From the NCBI RefSeq assembly GCF_040451425.1, contig NZ_CP144374.1, forward strand, positions 1,652,501-1,716,500: DNA of 64,000 nt, written 5' to 3'. The DNA is from Thermodesulfovibrio sp. 3462-1. Lineage in GTDB: Bacteria; Nitrospirota; Thermodesulfovibrionia; Thermodesulfovibrionales; Thermodesulfovibrionaceae. Positions within the stretch are counted from its first letter, which is position 1. Every line of letters begins with the position of its first letter. Made by a program: the position numbers and the translations under genes. Below are positions 44,983 to 54,166 of the stretch, one piece after another. A model generated the notes under the pieces. The model had not been told where the DNA came from and did not search any database. It was given only the letters and a program-made list of their open reading frames with translations.

Positions 44983-47391
44983 TTATTTTTCATTCTTCTT
45001 TTCCTCTTCTTTTTCCTTCTTCTTAAACAACTCTGACATCTCATCAAGCTTTTTCATTACAAAATAGTTTATCGTTCCTTCTGGATATGTTCCATCCTGC
45101 CCTAACTCACCTGCTGGCATATCTGTAAGTATTTCAAGCCCTTCCTCTGCGTAATCAATGGCATAAATATGGAAAGCACCATCTTTAATAGCTTTTTGAA
45201 TCTCCTCCTTTAGCATCAGATGTTTCATATTTCTTCTTGGAATGATTACTCCGTGAGTTCCATCAAGTCCTCTGATTTTACAGAGTTCAAAAAATCCTTC
45301 AATTTTTTCATTTATTCCACCAACTGGCTGAACTTCTCCTTTTTGATCCATTGAGCCTGTAACAGCAATATTTTGCTTGAGAGGTATCTCAGCAATACTG
45401 CTTAAAAGAGCATAAAGCTCTGCACAGGTTGCACTATCACCTTCTATCATTTCATATAGTTGCTCAAATGTAAGGGAAGCACTCAGACTTATTGGTTTTT
45501 TTATGGCGTATTTACTCCATAGATAACTTGAAAGAATCATAACTGCCTTTTCATGAATCTTGCCCGACATCTTTGTTTCTCTTTCAATATTCACTATTCC
45601 AGCTTTACCAAGATAGACTCTTGCAGTAATACGGGAAGGCTTGCCAAAGCTGTAATCTCCAAGATCAATGACAGCAAGTCCGTTAATCTGTCCTACTTTT
45701 CTGCCAGATGTCTCTACAATCAAAACATCTTCAAGAATCAGCTCCCTTAGTTTTTCTTCTATGCTTGCTGATCTGTAAACTCTCTGTTCAAGGGCTTTAT
45801 TGACATGTTCTTCATAAACCTGGTTCTTGCCATCTTTTTTTGCCCAGAAATGGGATTCTCTTATAAGATCTGCAATGCTACTGAATTGAGTTGAAAGCTT
45901 TTCCTGATGCTCTGCCAGTCTTGAACCATATTCAACAATTTTTGCCACAGCTGATTTATGAAATGGAAGAAGTCCTTCTTCTTTTTGACAAAGGGAGACA
46001 AACTGAGCATATTTTTTTATGTTCTCTTCAGTTCTTGGCATTCTTATATCAAAATCTGCCTTAACTTTAAAGAGTTCCCTGTATTCATCATCATAGTTGT
46101 AAAGTATGTAATAGAGAAACGGTGTTCCAGTAAGAATGACTTTAACATTTAATGGAATTGGCTCTGGTCTTAAAGTAGTTGTTGTTATGAGTCTGTATTG
46201 CTCCCATACATCTTCTATGCGGATTTCTTTACTTCTTAATGCTCTTTTTAATGCATCATAGGAAAAAAGATTTTTTATTAAAGCCATAGCATCAATTACA
46301 AGATAACCACCATTTGCCTTATGAAGTGAGCCAGGCTTAATCATTGTAAAATCAGTAATTGCCATTCCGTATTGAATTTTGTATTCTATTCTTCCAAAAA
46401 GATTGAGATATGTTGGATTTGGTTCATACACAACAGGTGCTCCCTCTGTAGCAGAGTTGTCAACCAGAATATTTACGCTGTATTTAGAAAAAGAAACCTC
46501 TCTCTGAATCTTCATAAATGGAGGCATTGGAGGAACAGTCTCCTCTTGAATTTTAAAATCCTGAATGTTGTTAAGAATATCTTCTTTTACAGCATCAAGA
46601 TATTCTATTATTTTTCCATTGAAAGAGTATTTTTTCTTGATCTCTTCAATTGGCTGTTCTATAACATCAAGAGCAATCTGACGTTCAAGTCTTATAAGCA
46701 TGTCCTTTACCAATTTTTCTGCTTCTTTCACAGCTCTTACAACATCATCAAGTTTGTCCTGAAGCATTTTACCAAGTTCATCAATTCGTTTTCTTGTATC
46801 AGGATCAAGAGCCTGAAACTCTTCTTCTGTAAGGGGCTCGCCATCTCTTTTTACAGGAACAATTATTAATCCTGCAAGAGCTTTACGAATTGCAAAGCCT
46901 TTTGCCTTTGCTTCCTCTTCAACTGTGGAAAACCATTCTCTCTGTTTTTGCTGAAAATCTTCAAGGATTTTATTTCTCTGTTTGTCATATTCTTTTGACT
47001 CAAAAGCTTTCGGAATTTCTACTTTTAATGTATTTACAAGATTTTCCATGTCTTTCTGAAATTCTATTGCCCTGCCTGCTGGTAAACTAACAGCCACTGG
47101 AGCATCAGGATTTTTAAAGTTATAAAGATAGCACCAGTCAGGTGGTACAGGTTCTTTTTTTACCTTTTCAGAAAGAAGAGTTCTTATTGCACGCATCTTA
47201 CCTGTGCCCTGTTCGCCAAGAGCATATATGTTAAAACCTTTAGCTGGCAGATTTAAACCAAACTCCAAAGAGGCAATTGCTCTGTCCTGCCCGATTGTTC
47301 CTGCAAGAGGTTGAAGCTCTTCAGTTGTTTCAAAGTCAAATATATTGTGGTCACATTTTTTATAGACTTCATCTGCCTGAAGCTTTTTCAT
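44983..47391 (-). CDS. LonB-like ATP-dependent protease (AAA_32 family)
   Basis: This 802-residue protein has P-loop 'ALGEQGTGKMRAIRTLL' (GxxGTGK) near residue 60, a long coiled region (~150-260), and AAA elements such as 'KANGGYLVIDAMALI' and 'VILTGTPFLYYILYNY'. The Lon protease domain is at the C-terminus. The catalytic dyad is Ser653 ('MIEGDSATCAELYALLSS') and Lys696 ('GGINEKIEGFFELC'), 43 residues apart as in Lon. It degrades damaged or regulatory proteins in the cytosol. The tail is a charged 'KKKEKEEEKKNEK'. No membrane segments are evident, unlike archaeal LonB. Confidence 0.9.
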   Translation of the reverse strand: MKKLQADEVYKKCDHNIFDFETTEELQPLAGTIGQDRAIASLEFGLNLPAKGFNIYALGEQGTGKMRAIRTLLSEKVKKEPVPPDWCYLYNFKNPDAPVAVSLPAGRAIEFQKDMENLVNTLKVEIPKAFESKEYDKQRNKILEDFQQKQREWFSTVEEEAKAKGFAIRKALAGLIIVPVKRDGEPLTEEEFQALDPDTRKRIDELGKMLQDKLDDVVRAVKEAEKLVKDMLIRLERQIALDVIEQPIEEIKKKYSFNGKIIEYLDAVKEDILNNIQDFKIQEETVPPMPPFMKIQREVSFSKYSVNILVDNSATEGAPVVYEPNPTYLNLFGRIEYKIQYGMAITDFTMIKPGSLHKANGGYLVIDAMALIKNLFSYDALKRALRSKEIRIEDVWEQYRLITTTTLRPEPIPLNVKVILTGTPFLYYILYNYDDEYRELFKVKADFDIRMPRTEENIKKYAQFVSLCQKEEGLLPFHKSAVAKIVEYGSRLAEHQEKLSTQFSSIADLIRESHFWAKKDGKNQVYEEHVNKALEQRVYRSASIEEKLRELILEDVLIVETSGRKVGQINGLAVIDLGDYSFGKPSRITARVYLGKAGIVNIERETKMSGKIHEKAVMILSSYLWSKYAIKKPISLSASLTFEQLYEMIEGDSATCAELYALLSSIAEIPLKQNIAVTGSMDQKGEVQPVGGINEKIEGFFELCKIRGLDGTHGVIIPRRNMKHLMLKEEIQKAIKDGAFHIYAIDYAEEGLEILTDMPAGELGQDGTYPEGTINYFVMKKLDEMSELFKKKEKEEEKKNEK

Positions 47392-47632
47392 AATCTGCCT
47401 CCTTTATATATTTTTCAATATATTATACGAGACTGGTTAAAAACTTACAACCTCTCCTCATCGTTTCATTCCGAGGGAGTCGATGCCCTAAGGAAGATTA
47501 ACTTTTTAATTAAAATGCATTTTAATGTAATCGATATAAAAATTTAATGAAAAAGTAGAAAACTTGACCTCATTTAAAAGGGATTGCAACATGATTCTGA
47601 GGAAAATCAATTGTCAGAAAGAAATGAACATT
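47392..47632. other. Intergenic region with a lone CRISPR-repeat-like sequence
   Basis: This 241-base spacer lies upstream of the Lon-like gene and upstream of nothing else on that strand. It contains 47563-47590, ending in 'ATTTAAAAGGGATTGCAAC', which resembles the 3' half of type I/III CRISPR repeats. No second copy or spacer array is present. Otherwise nothing is recognised. Confidence 0.35.
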
Positions 47633-48913
47633 TTAAGTTTTGATTGCCTTCAAAAGAGATTCTGGTTCTGAATTAATTTTTATTGCTTTAATCTGTAAAA
47701 TCTTTTCAATATCACTTATTGTTAAATTGTCTATGAACATGTCTTCAGAATCCTTCATTGTGACATCGGGGATCAAAAGAATGTCTCCTGTTTCTATATA
47801 TGAAGCTAATCCTTTAATTATGTCTTCGCCAGTTAAAAGCCCTGTTACTGTTATTGTTTCTCCGAAAAGGTTGTTTTTTAAAGGATAAACATCAATTGGG
47901 ATGTTTTTTTTCTTCAGTTTTTCAATAAAATCAAAAAGATAGGGATAAAATGATGTTCCTGTAAAAGTAACAAATCTTTTTTTTAATTTCATTGATGGTA
48001 TAGTCAGCTTTGCTGCTTTGTGCATAAACAATGGAACCATCCCAACTCCGTTTTCAATCTGAGGAAGGTCATCGTAGTTATTTAAATCAGGAAATGTTTT
48101 TTCAGCTTTAATGTAAAACTCATCGGCAAGATAAACAAAGCTGACTCCATGTTTTTTTCTGAAGCGTCTCTGAAATTTTTCAACAGTTTTTATTACTTCT
48201 TCAGCTGCGTGTTTTGTTACAGGAGTAAGTGCATTTTTATGATATTTTGTAAGTCCCACGGGAACAATGGCTACTGAAGATACATATGGATAAAGTTTGT
48301 AAAGGTCTAAAATTGATTTTTCAAGTATTTCTCCGTCATTGAACCCTGGACAGAGCACTATCTGAGTATGCATTCTGATTTTGATCCTCGCAAGTTTTTT
48401 TAACTCCATCATAATTGGTGTAGCATCGAAGTTTCCTAAAAGGGTGTTTCTTATCTTAGGGTCTGTGGCATGAACAGAGATATAAAGAGGGGAGAGTCTC
48501 ATTTTTTTTATCCTTTCATAGTCTTTCTGAGTGAGATTTGTCAATGTAATATAGTTTCCATAAAGAAAACTTGCTCTGTAATCTTCATCTTTAACATAGA
48601 GAGACTTTCTTAATCCTTTTGGAAGCTGCTCAACAAAACAAAACAAACATTTATTTATGCATCTTTTTATTCTGAAAGGCTCTACTTCAATTCCAAGGGG
48701 CTTTGTTTTCTTTTTAATATTAAAACTTATTTTTTTGCCATCTCTTTCAACTATAATTTTGAGAAAATCTTCTTCGCCATAGAACATTAAATCAAGCGCA
48801 TCCTTGACAGAATGTCTGTTTATTGATAGTATTATGTCTCCTTCTTTTAATCCTGCTTTTTGGGCAGGAGTTTTAGGATGGATGTATTCAATCTTAACTC
48901 CTGATTTTACCAT
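47633..48913 (-). CDS. DUF512 protein: PDZ plus radical SAM-like
   Basis: This 426-residue protein starts with a PDZ-like segment ('IEYIHPKTPAQKAGLKEGDI'). A cysteine-rich radical SAM-type motif 'RCINKCLFCFVEQLPKGLRK' (CxxxCxxC) follows, then 'YGNYITLTNL' and 'LSPLYISVHATDPKIRNTLL'. The C-terminal DUF512 region contains 'VTFTGTSFYPYLFDFIEKLK'. The family is widespread in anaerobes and of unknown function (family knowledge). The start overlaps the pgsA end by 20 bases. Confidence 0.85.
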   Translation of the reverse strand: MVKSGVKIEYIHPKTPAQKAGLKEGDIILSINRHSVKDALDLMFYGEEDFLKIIVERDGKKISFNIKKKTKPLGIEVEPFRIKRCINKCLFCFVEQLPKGLRKSLYVKDEDYRASFLYGNYITLTNLTQKDYERIKKMRLSPLYISVHATDPKIRNTLLGNFDATPIMMELKKLARIKIRMHTQIVLCPGFNDGEILEKSILDLYKLYPYVSSVAIVPVGLTKYHKNALTPVTKHAAEEVIKTVEKFQRRFRKKHGVSFVYLADEFYIKAEKTFPDLNNYDDLPQIENGVGMVPLFMHKAAKLTIPSMKLKKRFVTFTGTSFYPYLFDFIEKLKKKNIPIDVYPLKNNLFGETITVTGLLTGEDIIKGLASYIETGDILLIPDVTMKDSEDMFIDNLTISDIEKILQIKAIKINSEPESLLKAIKT

Positions 48914-49442
48914 CTTTAAATCTTATAAATACGTATTGAAGTAGTGATGTAATTGCAAGAAAACTTACCAAAAAATATCCAACTTGAGGTATTGATGGGA
49001 TGTTAATGTTTGTAGAAAGAAGAATATAGCCAAATATAATTACCTGTGAGGCATTGCTTATTTTCCCAAGCAGTGTTGGTTTTGTTATTTTCCTTTTTCT
49101 TAAGTAAATTTCTAACCATCCAGTGGCTACAAGAGTATCTCTTATGAAAACCAGTATTATGAACCATTTTGGTGCAAGTTCATTGATGTAAAAAGTTACC
49201 ATGATACTCAGAAGAAGAAGTTTATCTGCCAGAGGATCAAGAAATACTCCAAGTTTTGATATCTGATTAAATTTTCTTGCAATAATTCCATCAAGGCTGT
49301 CAGTTAAACCTGCAACAATTACAATTTTTAATGCTGCTGAGTAGTCCTTTGAATTCATTGCAATAATGAAAAAGGGTACAAGAAATATGCGGAGACAACT
49401 TAGTATGTTTGGAATTGTTATTATCCTTGTATTTGTCATCAT
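48894..49442 (-). CDS. pgsA: CDP-diacylglycerol--glycerol-3-phosphate 3-phosphatidyltransferase
   Basis: This 182-residue membrane enzyme makes phosphatidylglycerol phosphate. The CDP-alcohol phosphotransferase motif is present: 'DSLDGIIARKFNQISKLGVF' followed by LDPLADK (DGxxARx8Gx3Dx3D). About five hydrophobic segments are visible. Length is normal. Confidence 0.93.
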   Translation of the reverse strand: MMTNTRIITIPNILSCLRIFLVPFFIIAMNSKDYSAALKIVIVAGLTDSLDGIIARKFNQISKLGVFLDPLADKLLLLSIMVTFYINELAPKWFIILVFIRDTLVATGWLEIYLRKRKITKPTLLGKISNASQVIIFGYILLSTNINIPSIPQVGYFLVSFLAITSLLQYVFIRFKDGKIRS

Positions 49443-49452
49443 AAATTATACT

Positions 49453-50472
49453 CTATGGAATATTATAAGGCAAAGAATATTTCCCGTTAAGTAAAGCCTG
49501 AGCATATTTTCTCTCAAGGGCAAAGTCTTGAATTTGAGCGTTTTGCCATGCTTCATTGAAATATTTTACTGCCATTTTTTTCTTTTTGTTTAGATACTGA
49601 ATCATTCCTCTTTGAAGTTTACAATATATTAGTCCTCGGGGGTCTTCACACTTTTTGAAATTTTTTTCAGCTTTTTCAATATATTGCAACGCTGTTTTAT
49701 ATTTTCCTTTCAAGATATACACCATTGCCATACTCCATAGAGTATAGGATGAACTTACAATATCACCGATTTTACTGTAAATATCCAAGGCTTTTTTAAA
49801 ATTTTCTTCAGCTCCTTTAAAATCATTCATCATTCTAAGGGCATTACCTATGCCACAAAATGAGTAAGCAATGCCAAATTTATCTCCAATTTTATGAAAT
49901 ATTTCATTAGCCATTTTGTAATATCTCATTGACTCTTCATAATTACCATAAATTCTTAAGCTTCCACCAAGTCCGCAGCAACTGTAACCAATTCCTTCAT
50001 TGTCTTTGATTTCTTTGAATCCCTCAAAAGCTTTATGAAAACTATCAATAGATTTTTTAATTCTTCCACCCCATCTCCATATAGCTCCTTCTGCCCACAG
50101 GGTAAAATATATTGCTTTGTTATCATCAGAAGATTCATAAATTTTTCTTGCTTTTTTTAAAATTTTTAGTGCTTCTTTCCACTCTCCTGTTGCTTTTTTG
50201 CAAAGGCTTATTCCAGTTAGGGCATCTGCCTCTGAAAGTTTATTTCCAACAGCTTGAGCAATCTCACAGGCTTCTTCATAATAAGAAATAGCAATTTTAA
50301 AATTTCCAATGATTCTGTTTAAGTCTCCCAAGGCAATTAAAGCATCTGAGGTTAAGGCAATGTCTGCCTTTTTTAAAGCTTTTTTATATATTCTTTTCCA
50401 TAGTTTCAATGATTCTCTAAATAAACCCGCAGTTCTTAAATGTTCAGCTTTTTTAATAATTTTCATCTTCAT
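49453..50472 (-). CDS. TPR-repeat protein
   Basis: This is a ~339-residue array of about eight TPR units ('ALIALGDLNRIIGNFKIAIS', 'KLSEADALTGISLCKKATGE', 'GIGYSCCGLGGSLRIYGNYE', 'FGIAYSFCGIGNALRMMNDF'), the pattern of NB-ARC/Rapsyn-like TPR proteins. There is no signal peptide and no other domain. The start is uncertain: ATG at 50472 or 50466, both inside the 3' end of the PASTA gene. Probably a scaffold; partner unknown. Confidence 0.8.
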   Translation of the reverse strand: MKMKIIKKAEHLRTAGLFRESLKLWKRIYKKALKKADIALTSDALIALGDLNRIIGNFKIAISYYEEACEIAQAVGNKLSEADALTGISLCKKATGEWKEALKILKKARKIYESSDDNKAIYFTLWAEGAIWRWGGRIKKSIDSFHKAFEGFKEIKDNEGIGYSCCGLGGSLRIYGNYEESMRYYKMANEIFHKIGDKFGIAYSFCGIGNALRMMNDFKGAEENFKKALDIYSKIGDIVSSSYTLWSMAMVYILKGKYKTALQYIEKAEKNFKKCEDPRGLIYCKLQRGMIQYLNKKKKMAVKYFNEAWQNAQIQDFALERKYAQALLNGKYSLPYNIP

Positions 50473-50953
50473 TTTTACCAAGACTCACAATTAGTTTTAT
50501 TGCTTTTCCTCCTTCCTCAGGCTCTGGTGATTGGGCTATAACTGTATTTTCAGGATACATCTCTGAATGAATTTTAATAATTTTTTCCACTGGAATTCCT
50601 TTTTCATTCAAAATTTTTTCAGCCTCTTCATAGCTCAGTCCTCTTACATCAGGCAAAGTTGTAAACCGCAGACCTTTACTTATTACTACTCCAATTTCTC
50701 TTCCTTTTTTAACTTTTGTTCCTGCTGGTGGAATTTGTCTTGAAACTGTTCCTGCAGGTATTTCTGAATATTCTTCTCCATCAATTCGTATGTAAAGTCC
50801 CTTTTCTTTAAGTATTTGATTTGCCTGAACAATGTCTTTTCCTCTTAAATCTGGAACTTCTATAGTTCCTCCTGAAACAAAGATGGTCAAAGAAAAATAA
50901 CCTGCTAAAAAGCCTCCAAATATTGCTCCTGCTATGTATAAAACTCTTCTCAT
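50453..50953 (-). CDS. PASTA-domain membrane protein
   Basis: This 166-residue protein has an N-terminal membrane anchor ('VLYIAGAIFGGFLAGYFSLT') and two PASTA repeats ('EVPDLRGKDIVQANQILKEK', 'LPDVRGLSYEEAEKILNEKG'), which bind peptidoglycan stem peptides or muropeptides (family knowledge). No kinase or penicillin-binding domain is attached. It overlaps rsmB by 4 bases and sits in the run rsmB-DUF116-fmt-def, so it is co-transcribed. Confidence 0.85.
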   Translation of the reverse strand: MRRVLYIAGAIFGGFLAGYFSLTIFVSGGTIEVPDLRGKDIVQANQILKEKGLYIRIDGEEYSEIPAGTVSRQIPPAGTKVKKGREIGVVISKGLRFTTLPDVRGLSYEEAEKILNEKGIPVEKIIKIHSEMYPENTVIAQSPEPEEGGKAIKLIVSLGKNEDENY

Positions 50954-52233
50954 TTGATTCTTAAAAGCTTAGCCATGAAAAATCCATCCATTCCGTCTGT
51001 GTGCGGATATGTTCGTAATTTTTTTATACTACTAAATTCGTCATGTTTCTGTAAAAAACTTTCAATTACTTCTTCTGCCTCATTGGGTTCTGTTGAACAA
51101 ACAGAGTATAAAAGAATACCGTCTTTAGCTAAAAATTGTGCAACCTTTTCAATCATATGTTTTTGAATTTCTGAAAGCCTTTTAATTTCCTCTTCATTTA
51201 CTCTATATCTTACATCAGGATTTCTTCTAATAACTCCTGTAGAAGAACAGGGTGCATCAAGAATAATTCTGTCAAAGGAATGTTTAAACTCTATCTGATG
51301 AATATCTGCAAGCTGAGGCTTTATTTTTACATGAGGGACAAATTTTCTCAATCTGTTAATGTTTTCCTGCAAGATTTTAAATCTTACCCTGTTATTTTCA
51401 ACTGAGATAATTTCTCCCTTTTTCATTAATGCTGCAGTAAGAAGTGTCTTACCTCCAGGGCTTGCGCAGGCATCAAGAATTCTTGCACCTTCAAAGGCTT
51501 CTAAAAGAAAACATACAAGCTGAGAGGCTTCATCCTGAACAATCCAGAAAAAAGGTGCTTGTTGAAGACTTTGTCTTATTTCGTAGCCCTGTCCCTGTAT
51601 TTTTAATCCTGACGGAACGATTTCTGAAAATTCTACTTTAAATCCTTTTTCTGTTAAATACTCTGCTACAAGGGCTCTTTCTTCAGGTTTTACAGCAATA
51701 CTAAATGGTGCTTTTTCATTGTTTGCTTTAAGAAGAGATTCTACCTCCTCTAATGGAAATCTTTTAAGCCATCTTTTTACAAGCCACTCAGGATGAGAAT
51801 ATTTTACTGAAAGAGATAAATTGCTATTAAAAATTTCTTCCAGACTTTTACCAGAATAATTTTTTATAAAATTTCTTAATATGGCATTTACAACAGAGGG
51901 TTTCCCATTGAAGCTTTTTTCAACATTTACAGCCTCGCAGGTTACAGCATATTCTGGAATTTTCATAAAGAGCAACTGATACACCGCTGTTCTTAGATTG
52001 TTTATTGTAAAGGCAGAAAGCCCTTTTTTATTTTTAAAGAAGCCTTCAATTAAATAGTCAATCAAATGTAAATTTCTCAGAGTACCATATAAAACTTCTA
52101 TGAGAAATGCTCTATCTGACTTATTAAAAGAGGAAAGAACTTCATCAGTAAGCAGAGATTTCAGAGATTTCCTCTGGGACAATACTCTGGTTAAAATTGC
52201 TACTGCTGTTTTTCTTGGCGATTTATAAACCAT
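50950..52233 (-). CDS. rsmB: 16S rRNA m5C967 methyltransferase RsmB
   Basis: This 427-residue protein has an N-terminal NusB-like domain (1-140, 'SDRAFLIEVLYGTLRNLHLI') and a SAM methyltransferase domain with 'DEASQLVCFL', 'ILDACASPGGKTLLTAALMK', 'DAPCSSTGVIRRNPDVRYR' and the second catalytic cysteine in 'LLYSVCSTEPNEAEEVI'. It methylates C967 of 16S rRNA. It overlaps the DUF116 gene by 34 bases. Confidence 0.94.
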   Translation of the reverse strand: MVYKSPRKTAVAILTRVLSQRKSLKSLLTDEVLSSFNKSDRAFLIEVLYGTLRNLHLIDYLIEGFFKNKKGLSAFTINNLRTAVYQLLFMKIPEYAVTCEAVNVEKSFNGKPSVVNAILRNFIKNYSGKSLEEIFNSNLSLSVKYSHPEWLVKRWLKRFPLEEVESLLKANNEKAPFSIAVKPEERALVAEYLTEKGFKVEFSEIVPSGLKIQGQGYEIRQSLQQAPFFWIVQDEASQLVCFLLEAFEGARILDACASPGGKTLLTAALMKKGEIISVENNRVRFKILQENINRLRKFVPHVKIKPQLADIHQIEFKHSFDRIILDAPCSSTGVIRRNPDVRYRVNEEEIKRLSEIQKHMIEKVAQFLAKDGILLYSVCSTEPNEAEEVIESFLQKHDEFSSIKKLRTYPHTDGMDGFFMAKLLRIK

Positions 52234-52745
52234 TTAATTGCATCCTCAACGCTTTTTAAACAAACAGTTGTATCAATACAGGGTCCAAAAGGTCTTTCAT
52301 TAAGAATTCCAATAACAGGAATTGGATAGGTATCAACTATTCCGCTTGAAAGATCCCTTTCGCAGGCAACTGCAACAATTGCATCTGGTTTAACCTCTTT
52401 TACTACTTTTCTTGCAATAGTTCCACCTGTTGCTATAGCAATGGATATATGGTAAGTTTCTGCAAGCTCTATTAAATCTTTAATTTTACACTTTCCACAT
52501 CTGCGGCATTTATAAACATCAAAGGTGAGTCTTACATCGCATTTTGAGTTTTGAATGCAATGTGGAAGCAGAAGGAGTATTTTTTTTGGATAAAAACTGT
52601 CCCGCATTACAAGAAGATTATTAAGCCTTACAATGTATGCCTGAAAATCAGCTTTTTTAGATTTTAAAAAGGCTCCCACAAGCATTAAAACTGGATAAAG
52701 AACTTTAAGAACAAAACCTCTAAGAAAATGAATCCATGGTTTCAT
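52200..52745 (-). CDS. DUF116 family protein
   Basis: This 181-residue protein has an N-terminal hydrophobic stretch ('FVLKVLYPVLMLVGAFL') and conserved cysteine pairs ('LPHCIQNSKCDVRLTFDVYK', 'CRRCGKCKI'), then 'IAIATGGTIARKVVKEVKPD' and 'AVACERDLSSGI'. DUF116 is common next to fmt and rsmB in anaerobes, but no function is established. The cysteines suggest metal or Fe-S binding. Confidence 0.85.
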   Translation of the reverse strand: MKPWIHFLRGFVLKVLYPVLMLVGAFLKSKKADFQAYIVRLNNLLVMRDSFYPKKILLLLPHCIQNSKCDVRLTFDVYKCRRCGKCKIKDLIELAETYHISIAIATGGTIARKVVKEVKPDAIVAVACERDLSSGIVDTYPIPVIGILNERPFGPCIDTTVCLKSVEDAIKWFINRQEKQQ

Positions 52746-53646
52746 TTATTTTTCTTCCAGAGAGAAATTCTTTTGCTGTCATTACTTTTTTCCCTTCAGG
52801 TTGAATAAGAAGAATTTTTAATAAGCCATTGCCTGTTCCCACAATTAATTCATCTTTTGCTTTAACAATCATGCCTGCAGGTGCCTTGCCAGCAAGAGCC
52901 TCTGCTTTAATTATTTTTACTCTTTCATTTTTTAAAAAACTGTATGCACATGGCCATGGATAGGTTCCTCGAATAAGATTTACGATTTCCTTAGCTGGGG
53001 CATTCCAGTTAATTTTGCCATCTTCTTTTTTAAGCTGGGGTGCATAGCTTGCCTCGCCCTCCTGAGGCTTTGGTTGTATTTGTCCCTTTCTCATTTTTTC
53101 AATTGTTTCAATAATTAATTCTGCACCAACTATAGAAAGCTTATGTGCAAGACTCTGAGCATTGTCTTCATCTTCTATGGGAACTTCTTTTTGTAAAAGC
53201 ACTGGACCTGTATCAAGTCCTTCATCAATAAGCATGGTTGTCACACCGGTTATTTTTTCTCCTTTTATTAATGCCCATTGGATCGGTGCTGCTCCTCTGT
53301 ATTTTGGTAAAAGCGAGGCATGTAAATTTATGCAACCGTATTCTGGTATTTCAAGAACTTCCTTTGGAAGAATTTTCCCGTATGCAACAACTATCCCGAA
53401 TTCAGGATTTAATTCTTTTAACATCTTTATAAAGCTTTCATCTTTCAATTTTTCTGGCTGTGCCACATTAAGCCCGAATTCTACAGCAATTTTTTTAGTC
53501 TCACATGGTTGAATAATTTTCCCTCTTCCTTTTGGTTTGTCAGGCTGTGTGATTACAAGGAGTATCTTTTCTCTTCTTTCAATTAAAGATTTAAGCGTAG
53601 GAACTGCAAACTCTGGAGTGCCAAAAAAGATTATCCCTGCTGGCAT
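52720..53646 (-). CDS. fmt: Methionyl-tRNA formyltransferase
   Basis: This 308-residue enzyme formylates initiator Met-tRNA. It has 'IIFFGTPEFAVPTLKSLIER', 'QPDKPKGRGK', the formyl-donor motif 'CINLHASLLPKYRGAAPIQW' (catalytic N, H) and 'DEGLDTGPVLLQKEVPI' (catalytic D), plus the C-terminal OB-like domain. It lies directly downstream of def (7 bases) and overlaps DUF116. Confidence 0.96.
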   Translation of the reverse strand: MPAGIIFFGTPEFAVPTLKSLIERREKILLVITQPDKPKGRGKIIQPCETKKIAVEFGLNVAQPEKLKDESFIKMLKELNPEFGIVVAYGKILPKEVLEIPEYGCINLHASLLPKYRGAAPIQWALIKGEKITGVTTMLIDEGLDTGPVLLQKEVPIEDEDNAQSLAHKLSIVGAELIIETIEKMRKGQIQPKPQEGEASYAPQLKKEDGKINWNAPAKEIVNLIRGTYPWPCAYSFLKNERVKIIKAEALAGKAPAGMIVKAKDELIVGTGNGLLKILLIQPEGKKVMTAKEFLSGRKINETMDSFS

Positions 53647-53653
53647 GACAATG

Positions 53654-54154
53654 CTATTTCTTTGTTTTTAAATATTTTCTTCTGAAAAGTTCTCTTTTAA
53701 GAGGACTTATCCTATCAATAATAAGAATGCCATCAAGATGGTCTATTTCATGTTGCAGTGCTCTTGCAAGAAGTCCTGTTGCTTCAATTTCTACTGGATT
53801 ACCTTTTCTGTCCAGCCCTTTCACAAAAACTCTCTCATTTCTTTTAAGCCTCGTTATAAAACCAGGTAAACTCAGACATCCTTCTTCAGAGAGAATTTCG
53901 CCCTCTGAATTTATTATTTCAGGGTTTATTAAAACAATAAGAGATTGATTTTCTTGTCTTGCAGATGTATCAATAACAATGAGTCTTTTTAAAACTCCCA
54001 CCTGCGGAGCAGCTAGTCCAACCCCATTGAAATTATACATGGTTTCAATCATATCATCAATTAGTTTTTGTAAATCTCCACTAAGATCATTGACCAATTC
54101 AGCTTTATTTTTTAAGACTTCATCGGGATATTTTTTTATATCAAGAGTCGCCAT
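53654..54154 (-). CDS. def: Peptide deformylase
   Basis: This 166-residue metallo-enzyme removes the N-formyl group from new proteins. The three motifs are 'GVGLAAPQVG', 'EEGCLSLPG' (EGCLS) and 'ALQHEIDHLDG' (HExxH). It is paired with fmt as in many bacteria. Confidence 0.96.
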   Translation of the reverse strand: MATLDIKKYPDEVLKNKAELVNDLSGDLQKLIDDMIETMYNFNGVGLAAPQVGVLKRLIVIDTSARQENQSLIVLINPEIINSEGEILSEEGCLSLPGFITRLKRNERVFVKGLDRKGNPVEIEATGLLARALQHEIDHLDGILIIDRISPLKRELFRRKYLKTKK

Positions 54155-54166
54155 AAAAAATTATAA

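Noticed and set aside
46372-46869. 165-codon plus-strand frame opposite the Lon-like gene
   Set aside because: It is Phe/Tyr/Asn-rich composition typical of a shadow frame; no motif.
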